From: JAKIVR01 sp035933635
GTDB lineage: Archaea; Thermoplasmatota; Thermoplasmata; Lutacidiplasmatales; UBA184
NCBI GenBank assembly: GCA_035933635.1
Contig: DASYYY010000030.1
Location: forward strand, 34,720-98,719
Reading direction: 5' to 3'
DNA: 64,000 nt
A program made the translations under genes and the position numbers. Below the pieces are notes generated by a model that saw nothing but the letters and a program-made list of their open reading frames with translations, was not told the DNA's origin and did not search any database. This document shows, one piece after another, positions 46,032-53,660 of this stretch. Numbering within the stretch: position 1 is the first letter of the stretch; every line of letters starts with the position of its first letter.

Positions 46032-47204
46032 CTAGGAATTGCGACGGCCGAACAGCCCGGGGCGCCGCGGTGGGGCGCCCGGCGGCGACGGGTCGCCGAA
46101 CGCCTCCCGGAGGAGCTCCTTCTGCCGGCCCGTCAGCGACTTCGGCAGTTCGACCCCCACCGTGACGAGGTGGTCGCCCCGGTCCGATCCGCGAAGTCGG
46201 GGGAACCCCTCGCCGCGCAGGCGGAACTGTGTGCCCGGCTGGGTCCCCGAGGGGATCCGCAACAGCGCCTCTCCGGTCAGCGTGGGGATGCGGGTCTCGC
46301 CACCGAGGAGCGCGGTCTGCAGCGGCACCCGGGCCTCCGAGTAGACGTCGCGTCCGTCGCGCTGGAAGCCGGCCATGGGCTCGACCAGGACCTGGACGAA
46401 CAGGTCGCCCGACAGCCCTCCGTCGGAGCTGTCGGCGCCCTGATGCCCGAGACGTAGGACCGTGCCGTCCTCGATCCCCGGGGGGATCGAGACCTCCATG
46501 CGGCGGATCGACCGTTCGGCGCCGCTGCCCCCGCAGACCGGGCAGATCTCGCGGATCCGCCGGCCGGTGCCGTGGCAGCTCAAGCACTCCATGATGGAGA
46601 TGAGCTGGGTGAACCCGCGGGTCTGCTGCCGGCGGATCTGGCCGCGGCCGTCGCACTCGGGGCACTTTTCGATGGCGGTCCCGTCCTTGGCACCGGTCCC
46701 ACGGCAGGCCGGGCACTGGTCGGTGTGGGGGACCTCGATGACCTTGTTCGTCCCCGTGACGGCCGCGCTCATCGGGATCCGTACCGAGATCTCGACGTCG
46801 CCCCCGCGGAAGGGGATCCGGGAATCGCGTCGGGTCGCACCGCCCCCGAACGGCCCGCCCGGGACCGCACCGCCCTGGAACCACTCGCGGAAGAACGGCG
46901 ACGCGCCGAGCAGGTCCTCGAGATCGCCGACGTGGGTGAAGTTCTGCCAGGTGAATCCGCCGGGCCCGAAATCGCTCTCGACCCCGGCGTGGCCCATCGC
47001 GTCGTACTTCCGGCGCTTGGCGTCGTCGGCCAGCACCTCGTAGGCCTCGGAGATCTCCTTGAACCGTTCCTCGGCGGCTTTGGGGTTGTCTTTGTTGACG
47101 TCCGGGTGGTACTTCCGGGCGAGCTGCCGGTAGGCCCGGCGGATATCCTCCTCGCTCGCCCCGCGGGCGAGCCCGAGGACCTGGTAGTAGTCCTTCTTGG
47201 GCAT
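46032..47204 (-). CDS. dnaJ: Chaperone DnaJ
   Basis: Hsp40 co-chaperone that stimulates DnaK. It has 390 residues. The J domain is at 1-70 with KYHPDVNK (the HPD motif), then a Gly/Phe-poor linker. The zinc-binding centre has four C-x2-C-x-G-x-G repeats (CPACRGTG, CPECDGRG, CLSCHGTG, CPVCGGSG). The C-terminal substrate domain has GTQPGTQFRLRGEGFPRL. No dnaK or grpE lies in the window. Confidence 0.96.
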   Translation of the reverse strand: MPKKDYYQVLGLARGASEEDIRRAYRQLARKYHPDVNKDNPKAAEERFKEISEAYEVLADDAKRRKYDAMGHAGVESDFGPGGFTWQNFTHVGDLEDLLGASPFFREWFQGGAVPGGPFGGGATRRDSRIPFRGGDVEISVRIPMSAAVTGTNKVIEVPHTDQCPACRGTGAKDGTAIEKCPECDGRGQIRRQQTRGFTQLISIMECLSCHGTGRRIREICPVCGGSGAERSIRRMEVSIPPGIEDGTVLRLGHQGADSSDGGLSGDLFVQVLVEPMAGFQRDGRDVYSEARVPLQTALLGGETRIPTLTGEALLRIPSGTQPGTQFRLRGEGFPRLRGSDRGDHLVTVGVELPKSLTGRQKELLREAFGDPSPPGAPPRRPGLFGRRNS

Positions 47205-47262
47205 ACGGTGGTGAGGGACGAGCGGGGTACGCTCTCGGGGTGTATCTGTACGCCCGGGCTCT

Positions 47263-48111
47263 TTACGCTGACCCGGTGCGGGCGGCGGCCTCGGACGACC
47301 ACCGGAGCTCGAGCCGCTCGCCGACGGCCGCCCCGATGCGGTCGGCGGCGGAGCCCTCGCGCTGGGCGACCTCGACCAGCCCGAAGCTGGACCCGAGCAC
47401 GCCGAGCTCCTCGAAGGGAAGCTCCGAGTAGGTCCGCACCAGCGGCAGCGTTCGGGGTGCCCGGCGCGAGAGGGTGAGCTGCGCGGTGCGGGTCCGCGGG
47501 GGGATCCACGCGGTCGGGACGTTCGAGATCAGGTTGCCGAACCGGTCGATGTGGACGAGCTCCCCGACCGCCCGGTTCCCTCTCCGTCGGGCCGACGGGA
47601 GCCTCAACTCGAGTGGTCGGATCTTCGGGCCCAAGGCCTCGAGGGGGGAGCCGGTGGCCAGCAGGGCGGCGGCCGGGGCGAACAGGTCACGTCCCTCGAA
47701 CGTGGCGCTCGGCGAACGGCCTCCGACCACGCGCTTCGGTTCGAGGCGGACGGCGCGCTGGAGCCCCAGTTCACGGGCGAGCGGCATCAGTACGCCGTTG
47801 TCCGGGCCGACCAGGAAGGAGCCGTCGCGGCATTGGATCGCGAGGGGCGCCCGGCTCCCGCCGACCCCGGGGTCGACGATCGCGAGGTGCACGCTTCCCG
47901 GGGGATACCCATTAGCCATGTGCCGGACGAGGAAGGCCGCCTCCCGGACGGCGTGGGGGCGGATCTCGTGGGTGAGGTCGACGACACTGCCGGCCGGGAG
48001 CCGGGCATAGAGGACCGCCTTGACCTGCGCGGCGTACTCCCAGCCGATATCCGTCGAGAGCGTGACCAACGGCGCCGCGGGCGGTCTCTCGACGGGCGGG
48101 GACCGCCTCAT
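47263..48111 (-). CDS. SAM hydroxide adenosyltransferase family (DUF62) protein with altered active site
   Basis: Family members split S-adenosylmethionine with water into adenosine and methionine. It has 282 residues. Matching motifs are LSTDIGWEYAAQVKAV, VDLTHEIRPH, IVDPGVGGSR, FLVGPDNGVLMPLA, and IDRFGNLISNV. The proposed triad is Asp-Arg-His. Asp80 and Arg87 are present, but the His of FHGRD is Glu139 here (TFEGRD). The fold call is firm; normal activity is not assured. It lies between the small membrane protein and dnaJ genes. Confidence 0.88.
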   Translation of the reverse strand: MRRSPPVERPPAAPLVTLSTDIGWEYAAQVKAVLYARLPAGSVVDLTHEIRPHAVREAAFLVRHMANGYPPGSVHLAIVDPGVGGSRAPLAIQCRDGSFLVGPDNGVLMPLARELGLQRAVRLEPKRVVGGRSPSATFEGRDLFAPAAALLATGSPLEALGPKIRPLELRLPSARRRGNRAVGELVHIDRFGNLISNVPTAWIPPRTRTAQLTLSRRAPRTLPLVRTYSELPFEELGVLGSSFGLVEVAQREGSAADRIGAAVGERLELRWSSEAAARTGSA

Positions 48112-48139
48112 CGGTCGCTCGGGGCCAACGACGGTCCGT

Positions 48140-48466
48140 TCAGGACTTCATGATCGCCACGAGGAAGATGGCGACCGCAACGAGGGCCCCGATGGCCGCG
48201 GCGATGAGCACGAGGAACGTGCCCCAGACCAGGCTGCCGAGGGCGCCGTGGTACATCGAGTGGTACCAGAACCCGCCCAGGATCCCGACGAGCAGGCCCA
48301 CGACGAGCAAGACGACGCCGATGGTCCGGCTCTTCCCGCTGCCGAAGTAGGCGGTGAACGCCCCGGCGAGGATCATGAACAGGCCGAAGATCAACAGGAG
48401 GATCGTGAGAAAACCGAAGACCCCGACGCTCACCGTGCTATCCGCAGAAGCCCAGAAACCCAACAT
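48140..48466 (-). CDS. Small three-helix membrane protein
   Basis: A 108-residue protein that I do not recognise. Three hydrophobic helices (about 14-40, 48-68 and 80-105) are joined by short loops, with GSGKSRT between the first two and GFWYHSMYHGALG between the last two. The gene is 20 bases after the Lrp-type RAM gene and 28 bases before the SAM hydrolase-like gene on the same strand. It is probably part of that operon. Confidence 0.7.
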   Translation of the reverse strand: MLGFWASADSTVSVGVFGFLTILLLIFGLFMILAGAFTAYFGSGKSRTIGVVLLVVGLLVGILGGFWYHSMYHGALGSLVWGTFLVLIAAAIGALVAVAIFLVAIMKS

Positions 48467-48485
48467 CTCGACCTACTCCGCTCCT

Positions 48486-48719
48486 TCAGAATTTAATGCC
48501 CGTCAGGGTCTTGGTGTCGATCACGCCGGCGACGGCGCGGATCTTGTCCACGACCAGCTGGCCCAGCGCGTTGAAATCCTCCGCCTCGACCTTGGCGATC
48601 AGGTCGTACTCCCCGAAGAGCGGGTGCAGCTCCACGATCCCCTTGACGCGGAGGAGCTCGGAATAGACCTCGTGCTCCTTGGCCGGGGCCGTGCTGATGA
48701 GTACGAATCCAATCGCCAA
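48486..48719 (-). CDS. Stand-alone Lrp/AsnC ligand-binding (RAM) domain protein
   Basis: A 77-residue protein holding only the regulator's amino-acid-binding domain: AIGFVLISTAPAKEHEVYSEL, then GIVELHPLFGEYDLIAKVEAEDFNAL and a final DTKTLTG. There is no DNA-binding part. Such proteins form rings that modulate full-length Lrp regulators or bind ligands themselves. A TTG at 48719 is the best start. No ATG or GTG fits, and the TATA box at 48758-48764 puts the transcript start near 48735. Confidence 0.85.
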   Translation of the reverse strand: MAIGFVLISTAPAKEHEVYSELLRVKGIVELHPLFGEYDLIAKVEAEDFNALGQLVVDKIRAVAGVIDTKTLTGIKF

Positions 48720-48757
48720 TGTAGTGCCCTTGGACGAGCGGCCACAACTGCCTCCAC

Positions 48758-48764
48758 TTATAAG
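48758..48764 (-). promoter_or_regulatory. TATA box with A-rich BRE of the Lrp-RAM operon
   Basis: On the minus strand TTATAAG follows a run of eight A's (48767-48774), a good BRE/TATA pair. It predicts a start near 48735, about 16 bases before the TTG codon. Confidence 0.55.
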
Positions 48765-48893
48765 GGTTTTTTTTCCGCCGGCCCTCGTTCGACGGCGTGG
48801 GGGTCCGACGAGGACGGTTCGTGTGCAACGTCGTCCCCTTAAGCTCGGGTCCCCCCGGTCCGGTTCACGCGCGCGCTCCACCTTTCACCGCGG

Positions 48894-50354
48894 CTGAGCA
48901 CGTGGCCCCGGCGCATCCTCGCCCGACCCTGGCTGCTGGCCTTCGTCCCGGTCAACGCGGCCACCTCGGGGTTCGGGGTGCTGCTGCCCCTGCTCATCCT
49001 GCTGCGGCTCCACGGCTCGCTGCTCGACGTCGCGCTGGCCGCGGTATTGTACAACTCCTCGGTCATCCTCGCCTCCATCGTCTGGGGACACCTCTCGGAC
49101 CGCTCACCGAACCGGCGGTTGTTCCTCGCGGTCAACTTCACCGGTTTCGCCGTCCTCTATGCGGTGCTCGGCGCGGTCCCGTCCCTGCCGCTGCTGTTCG
49201 TTCTGTACACGGTGATCGGGTGCCTCGCTCCGGCCGGAACGAGCGCCTCGAACCTCCTCATCCTCGAGCAATTCCCGGAGGTGGAGCGCTCCTCGGCCTT
49301 CGCCTCCTTCCAGGAGATGAGCATCCTGGGGGCCATCGGCGGGCTCTTCATCGGCTACTTCTGGCTCCTCGCCGGCGGTGCCCTGGCCCCGCTGCTCTAC
49401 GCCTTCGGAGCCCTCGCTGCCGTCTCGGTCGCGGCCGTGGTCTGGGGGATCGAACCCTCACCGGTGGCCCTGACGACCGGGCACGTCGCCCACCACTCGG
49501 CGTCGCTGGTCTCGCGGCTGAGGCACTTCGATGCGTTCCGGAGCTTCGTCCCGTTCTTCCCGCTCCGACCGAGCATCGCCCGGTCCGGGCTCCGCCGATT
49601 CCGCGCTTGGGTCGTCGTGGAGCTCCACCATGAGCTCCCGCTGATCATCGCGGCCGGCTTCCTGTTCAACTTCGCGGCGAACCTGTTCAACACCTCCTAC
49701 ACTCCCTACCTCGAGTCGGTCGGCGTGGCAAGCGCCGGCATCTTCCTGATCAACTCCAGCAACAATCTGGCCCAGGGCGCCCTCTTCCCGGTCTCCGGAG
49801 CGCTCGCCAATCGCGAGGGCAGCGACCGGCTCGTCCGGCAGGCGACCTACGTCCGGAGCCTCGGCTATCTGGCGGTGGCCGGTTTCACGTTCGTTCCGAT
49901 GTTCGCGGCCGGGGCATTCGGCGCGAACGCGATCACCTTCGGGATCCTGGGCGGGGCCATCGCCCTCTACTCGACGGCCTCGTCGCTGATCCTGTTCCGA
50001 GGGCTGCGCGGGCGCGACGCCGGGACGATCCTCGGGGTCAACAGCGCGTTCGGCGGGGTCGCGGCCGTGGTCGGTGCCCTGCTCTCGGGCGTCCTGTCGT
50101 TCTACGGTAGCTACCGCCTGACCTTCCTCGTCGCCGCCGGTGCCTTGCTCGTCTCGCTCCCGCTGTGGAGCGCGGCGCAGGTCGCCTACGCGAACCGCCG
50201 GCGCCAGGCCGATACCCTGCAGGCCCCCGCGCCGGCTCCGGGCCCGTCGGAACTGCCGGGCCCTCCCCGCCCCCGGCCCGCCGCATCGACGCTGGCGGCG
50301 TCGGGACTCGAGCCCGCCCGGCCGCCCGAGGAACCTATACCCACCCCCGGGTAG
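48894..50354 (+). CDS. Major facilitator superfamily transporter (start codon unclear)
   Basis: A membrane transporter of about 486 residues with roughly 12 helices. Motif A is WGHLSDRSPNRRLF in the loop after helix 2, with another helix-loop set around FNTSYTPYLESVGV in the second half. The C-terminal 60 residues are Pro/Arg-rich. The first helix (WLLAFVPVNAATSGFGVL) needs a start upstream of the GTG at 48978. In frame back to the stop at 48840 there is no ATG, GTG or TTG, only CTG at 48894. I use that CTG provisionally. The substrate is unknown. Confidence 0.75.
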   Translation: MSTWPRRILARPWLLAFVPVNAATSGFGVLLPLLILLRLHGSLLDVALAAVLYNSSVILASIVWGHLSDRSPNRRLFLAVNFTGFAVLYAVLGAVPSLPLLFVLYTVIGCLAPAGTSASNLLILEQFPEVERSSAFASFQEMSILGAIGGLFIGYFWLLAGGALAPLLYAFGALAAVSVAAVVWGIEPSPVALTTGHVAHHSASLVSRLRHFDAFRSFVPFFPLRPSIARSGLRRFRAWVVVELHHELPLIIAAGFLFNFAANLFNTSYTPYLESVGVASAGIFLINSSNNLAQGALFPVSGALANREGSDRLVRQATYVRSLGYLAVAGFTFVPMFAAGAFGANAITFGILGGAIALYSTASSLILFRGLRGRDAGTILGVNSAFGGVAAVVGALLSGVLSFYGSYRLTFLVAAGALLVSLPLWSAAQVAYANRRRQADTLQAPAPAPGPSELPGPPRPRPAASTLAASGLEPARPPEEPIPTPG

Positions 50355-50399
50355 CTCGGGCGTCCGGGTCGGCCGAGGGCCCGGTGCCGGAGTGGTCCC

Positions 50400-51530
50400 A
50401 TGGTGGAGGAAGCCGTCCAACGCGGCCTCGAGGACGTCATCGCGCTCGAATCGAAGATCTGCTTCATCGACGGTCGCGAAGGGCGACTGATCTACGACGG
50501 CTACGACATCCGCGAGCTCGCCGAGCAGTCGAACTTCGAGGAGGTGGCCTACCTCCTGTGGTACGGCCGCCTGCCGACGACCGCCCAGCTCGAGGACCTT
50601 CGCGGGCGGCTCCGAGACCTTCGAACCCTGCCGGCCGGGCTCAGCCAGCTCATGGCCTGCCTACCGGCCGGGACCACTCCGATGGACGCGTTGCGGACCG
50701 GCGTCTCCGCGCTCGCCTCGTTCGAGCCGGGCGAGACCAAGCCCGGCACCGCCTCGATCGGCGGGGCGCTGCGGTTGACCGCGGCCCTCCCGACGCTGAT
50801 CTCCGAGTTCGACCGGCGCCGCCGCGGGCTCGGACCGCTCCCACCCAAGCCCGAGCTCTCCCACGCGGCCAACGTGCTCTACCTGCTCACCGGGCGGGAA
50901 GGGAGCGCGCTCGACGTACGGGCGATGGACGTCGCGCTGATCCTCCACGCCGACCACGAACTCAACGCCTCGACCTTCGCGGCCCGGGTCACCGCCTCGA
51001 CCCTGAGCGACCTCTACTCGGCGATCACGAGCGCGGTCGGCGCGCTCAAGGGTCCGCTGCACGGAGGAGCGAACGAGCGGGTGATGGACCTGCTCCGCGA
51101 GATCAAGAGCGTCGACCGCGCCGAGGCGGTCGTGACCGAGAAGCTGGCCCGTCACGAAAGGATCATGGGCTTCGGCCACCGGGTGTACAAGGTCGAGGAC
51201 CCGCGCGCCACCATCCTGCGCAACTGGTCCAAGCGGATCGGGGAGGAGCGGGGCAACCTGCTCTGGTACGAACTGCTCGGTCGCGTGGAGGAGGTCGTCC
51301 ACCGTGAGAAGGGGCTCTACCCCAACGTCGACCTGTATTCCGGATCGGTCTACACGCTCCTCGGGATCCCCGACGACCTGTTCACGCCGCTCTTCGCCAT
51401 CAGTCGGGTGAGCGGTTGGACCGCCCACGTCCTGGAGGAGTACTCGGACCTCCGGCTCATCCGGCCGAAGGCGCAGTACGTCGGCGCGACCGACCTGAAG
51501 TACGTGCCGATCGGCGAGCGCGCCGGGTAG
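50400..51530 (+). CDS. gltA: Citrate synthase
   Basis: Condenses acetyl-CoA and oxaloacetate to citrate. It has 376 residues, the short archaeal/Gram-positive type. Landmarks are the N-terminal KICFIDGREGRLIYDGYDI, HADHELNASTFAARVTAST with an active-site His, GPLHGGANE with the second catalytic His, MGFGHRVYK, NVDLYSG with the catalytic Asp, and the CoA/Arg region RLIRPKAQYVG. A close relative could be 2-methylcitrate synthase, which would fit propionyl-CoA metabolism. Its last 74 bases overlap the convergent mptD gene. Confidence 0.9.
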   Translation: MVEEAVQRGLEDVIALESKICFIDGREGRLIYDGYDIRELAEQSNFEEVAYLLWYGRLPTTAQLEDLRGRLRDLRTLPAGLSQLMACLPAGTTPMDALRTGVSALASFEPGETKPGTASIGGALRLTAALPTLISEFDRRRRGLGPLPPKPELSHAANVLYLLTGREGSALDVRAMDVALILHADHELNASTFAARVTASTLSDLYSAITSAVGALKGPLHGGANERVMDLLREIKSVDRAEAVVTEKLARHERIMGFGHRVYKVEDPRATILRNWSKRIGEERGNLLWYELLGRVEEVVHREKGLYPNVDLYSGSVYTLLGIPDDLFTPLFAISRVSGWTAHVLEEYSDLRLIRPKAQYVGATDLKYVPIGERAG

Positions 51531-51918
51531 GCAGGGTACCCGCGCGCGGGGCCCCGATGCGGGTCACCCGCATCAGCGGGTAGCGCAGTTCCGGAACGTA
51601 ATCGACGCGCGCCGAGATCTCCAGCTCGCCGTCGCGCAGGTGGACCGTGGCGCGGAGCATCTCGGCCGAAAGGTACCGGTAGCCGTAGCGCCCGCCGCCG
51701 GTCGGACCTCCGGCGGCCGGACGGATCCGGACCTCCGCATCCACGACGTAGGGCTGGAGACGCACCGCGTCCGCGATCGCCCGGGCGAGGCCCGCCGCGG
51801 ACTTCGGGGCCACCGGGACCCCGATGTACTGGTGGAAGACGCCGCCCAGCTTGATCCCGGCCTCGAACAGGAGCCGCTCGCGCGGGGTGAGCCGGGGACC
51901 GGCGCCCTCCTCAGGCAT
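51457..51918 (-). CDS. mptD: Archaeal dihydroneopterin aldolase MptD
   Basis: Cleaves 7,8-dihydroneopterin to 6-hydroxymethyl-dihydropterin and glycolaldehyde in tetrahydromethanopterin or folate synthesis. The conserved part (residues 1-120) has LTPRERLLFEAGIKLGGVFHQYIGVPV split over two strands, AIADAVRLQPYVVDAEV and YVPELRYPLMRV. The last 30 residues are an Arg/Ser-rich tail encoded inside the end of the citrate synthase gene, probably added by loss of an earlier stop. It overlaps the pssA end by eight bases. Confidence 0.88.
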   Translation of the reverse strand: MPEEGAGPRLTPRERLLFEAGIKLGGVFHQYIGVPVAPKSAAGLARAIADAVRLQPYVVDAEVRIRPAAGGPTGGGRYGYRYLSAEMLRATVHLRDGELEISARVDYVPELRYPLMRVTRIGAPRAGTLPTRRARRSARTSGRSRRRTAPSAG

Positions 51919-52684
51919 GCGGGGTACCCTCCGCGACCTTCCGTTCGTCGAGCCGTGCGCTCCAGGGTCCGAGGATGTAGTAGACCGCGACGCCGAACGT
52001 CGCCGCCCACGTCGCCGCCTCGCTGACGAGGAAGATTGCCGAACCCCGGGCCGGGACGAACTGGGCCGGCACCAGCGCCAACGCGAGCGCCACGCTCGTA
52101 GCGGTCATCAGCCACCGGAGCGAGGCGCCGCGACGTATCTTGGGGAAGGGGATGGGCGCGACCATCAGCGGGGCGAGGAGCGCGGCGACGCCGAGCAGCA
52201 AGATCGGCTCGGACCCGAGGAATCCGGGCTGGTCGAACAGGAGCACCAGCGCGACCAGGGCGAGCGTGGTCTGGGGCGTCGACGCCCCCAGGAAGTAGGG
52301 GCGCGCGTAGCTGCGGAGGGTGAAGTAGACCAGACGGACGAGCGCGAGCACGGCCACCTCGATCCCCACGAGCAGCGCCACGGTGGCGTACGGACCGAAA
52401 CTCTGCGCGGCGTAGGTGTGCACCGCGAGCAGGAATCCGGGGGCGATCCCGAACGAGATCGCGTCCGCGCTCGAATCCAAGATGCGGCCGGTGAGCGTCG
52501 GGGGGCCTCCCCCCCGGCGGTGGAGGAGGCCGTCGAGGCCGTCGAAGCCGATGGCCCCGACCACGAGCAACAGCGCGAACAGCTTGTTGCCGGCGAGGGT
52601 GTAGCCGATCGCCCCGACCCCGAGCACCGCATTGGCGAGCGTCGCCGCGTTCGCCCCGGCCTGGTAGCCCCGGGCGCGATTCAT
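51911..52684 (-). CDS. pssA: CDP-alcohol phosphatidyltransferase, archaetidylserine synthase type
   Basis: Membrane enzyme that joins serine to CDP-archaeol for polar lipid head groups. It has 257 residues and about seven or eight helices. The family metal site is FDGLDGLLHRR...GRILDSSADAISFGIAP (acidic residues Asp48, Asp51, Asp70, Asp74). The usual Ala in DGxxAR is His55. Serine specificity is inferred from the neighbouring decarboxylase, whose stop it overlaps by four bases (ATGA). Confidence 0.88.
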   Translation of the reverse strand: MNRARGYQAGANAATLANAVLGVGAIGYTLAGNKLFALLLVVGAIGFDGLDGLLHRRGGGPPTLTGRILDSSADAISFGIAPGFLLAVHTYAAQSFGPYATVALLVGIEVAVLALVRLVYFTLRSYARPYFLGASTPQTTLALVALVLLFDQPGFLGSEPILLLGVAALLAPLMVAPIPFPKIRRGASLRWLMTATSVALALALVPAQFVPARGSAIFLVSEAATWAATFGVAVYYILGPWSARLDERKVAEGTPHA

Positions 52685-53307
52685 GACCGGATCCGGGCGA
52701 TCGGCGTGCTCCCGGCGCGAACGCGCTCCCCGACGCGCACGACCGGCTCGGCGCGATCGGCCGGAAGATACAGCTCCACGCGCGACCCCATCACGATCAT
52801 CCCGAGCCGTTCGCCCTTGCGCCGCTCGTCCTCGGGGCGGACGAACGAGACGAGCCGACGGGCCAGGATGCCCGTGATCTGCACCAGCAGCACCTCACCG
52901 ATCGCCGTCTGTAGGCGATACTCGCGGCGCACATTGTGCGAGGCCTCCGGTCGATACGCCGGGCGGAAACCCTCGCCCCCTTGGGAGACGGCGAGCACGT
53001 GGGCGTCCAGCGGGAATCGGTTGACGTGTACGTCGGTGACGTTCATGAACACGGCGATGCGCAGACGGCCGCCCTCCTCGTCGACGTGCGCGATCTTGCC
53101 GTCGGCCGGCGAGACGATCCCCTCCCCGACGGACCGCTCCGGGTCGCGGTAGAACCACGCGGTGAACACCCAGATGCCGGCACCGACGATCAACAGCCCG
53201 AAGACGACGGGGCTCAGCGCGTCCCCGAAGGCGACGCCCAACAGGGCGACGCCGAGCAGGACGGCCCCGAGGACGACGATGCGTCCGCCCTCGCCGGGCG
53301 CGAACAC
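52681..53307 (-). CDS. asd: Phosphatidylserine decarboxylase family, archaetidylserine decarboxylase
   Basis: Turns archaetidylserine into archaetidylethanolamine. It has 208 residues, the short pyruvoyl-dependent form. Two N-terminal helices are followed by VSPADGKI, FMNVTDVHVNRFP, a conserved His in EASHNVR, and the self-cleavage site MGSRV (Gly174-Ser175), where the Ser becomes the pyruvoyl cofactor. The GTG start is seven bases past the uS10 stop, so lipid and translation genes share an operon. Confidence 0.92.
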   Translation of the reverse strand: MFAPGEGGRIVVLGAVLLGVALLGVAFGDALSPVVFGLLIVGAGIWVFTAWFYRDPERSVGEGIVSPADGKIAHVDEEGGRLRIAVFMNVTDVHVNRFPLDAHVLAVSQGGEGFRPAYRPEASHNVRREYRLQTAIGEVLLVQITGILARRLVSFVRPEDERRKGERLGMIVMGSRVELYLPADRAEPVVRVGERVRAGSTPIARIRS

Positions 53308-53314
53308 GGCGGTC

Positions 53315-53626
53315 CTAGCTCTTCAGGACGATCTCGATGTTGACGCCGTCCGGGACCTGGATGCGCATCACCTGGCGCAGCGCACGCTCGTCGGCGTCGA
53401 GGTCGATGAGCCGCTTGTGGATACGCATCTCCCAATGGTCGATGGTGCTCGTGCCCCCGCCATCGGGTCCCTTGCGGACCGGCACCTTCAGCCGCTTGGT
53501 CGGCAGCGGGATCGGGCCGGCCATGCCGACGCCGGTCTTGGAGGAGATCTCCCGGATCTGGCGGCAGACCGAGTCGACCTTCTTGGCGTCGGTCCCGCTC
53601 AGAGCGATGCGGGCTTTCTGCGGCAT
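53315..53626 (-). CDS. rpsJ: 30S ribosomal protein uS10
   Basis: Small-subunit head protein of 103 residues. It shows KARIALSGTDAKKVDSVCRQ, GVGMAGPIPLPTKRLKVPVRKG shortened to its typical loop, HWEMRIHKRLIDLDADERAL and VPDGVNIEIVLKS. It lies 34 bases behind EF-1 alpha, the usual archaeal order. Confidence 0.97.
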   Translation of the reverse strand: MPQKARIALSGTDAKKVDSVCRQIREISSKTGVGMAGPIPLPTKRLKVPVRKGPDGGGTSTIDHWEMRIHKRLIDLDADERALRQVMRIQVPDGVNIEIVLKS

Positions 53627-53660
53627 GTGGTCCCGAGCCCCCCGCGTCGCGCCAACGGCG

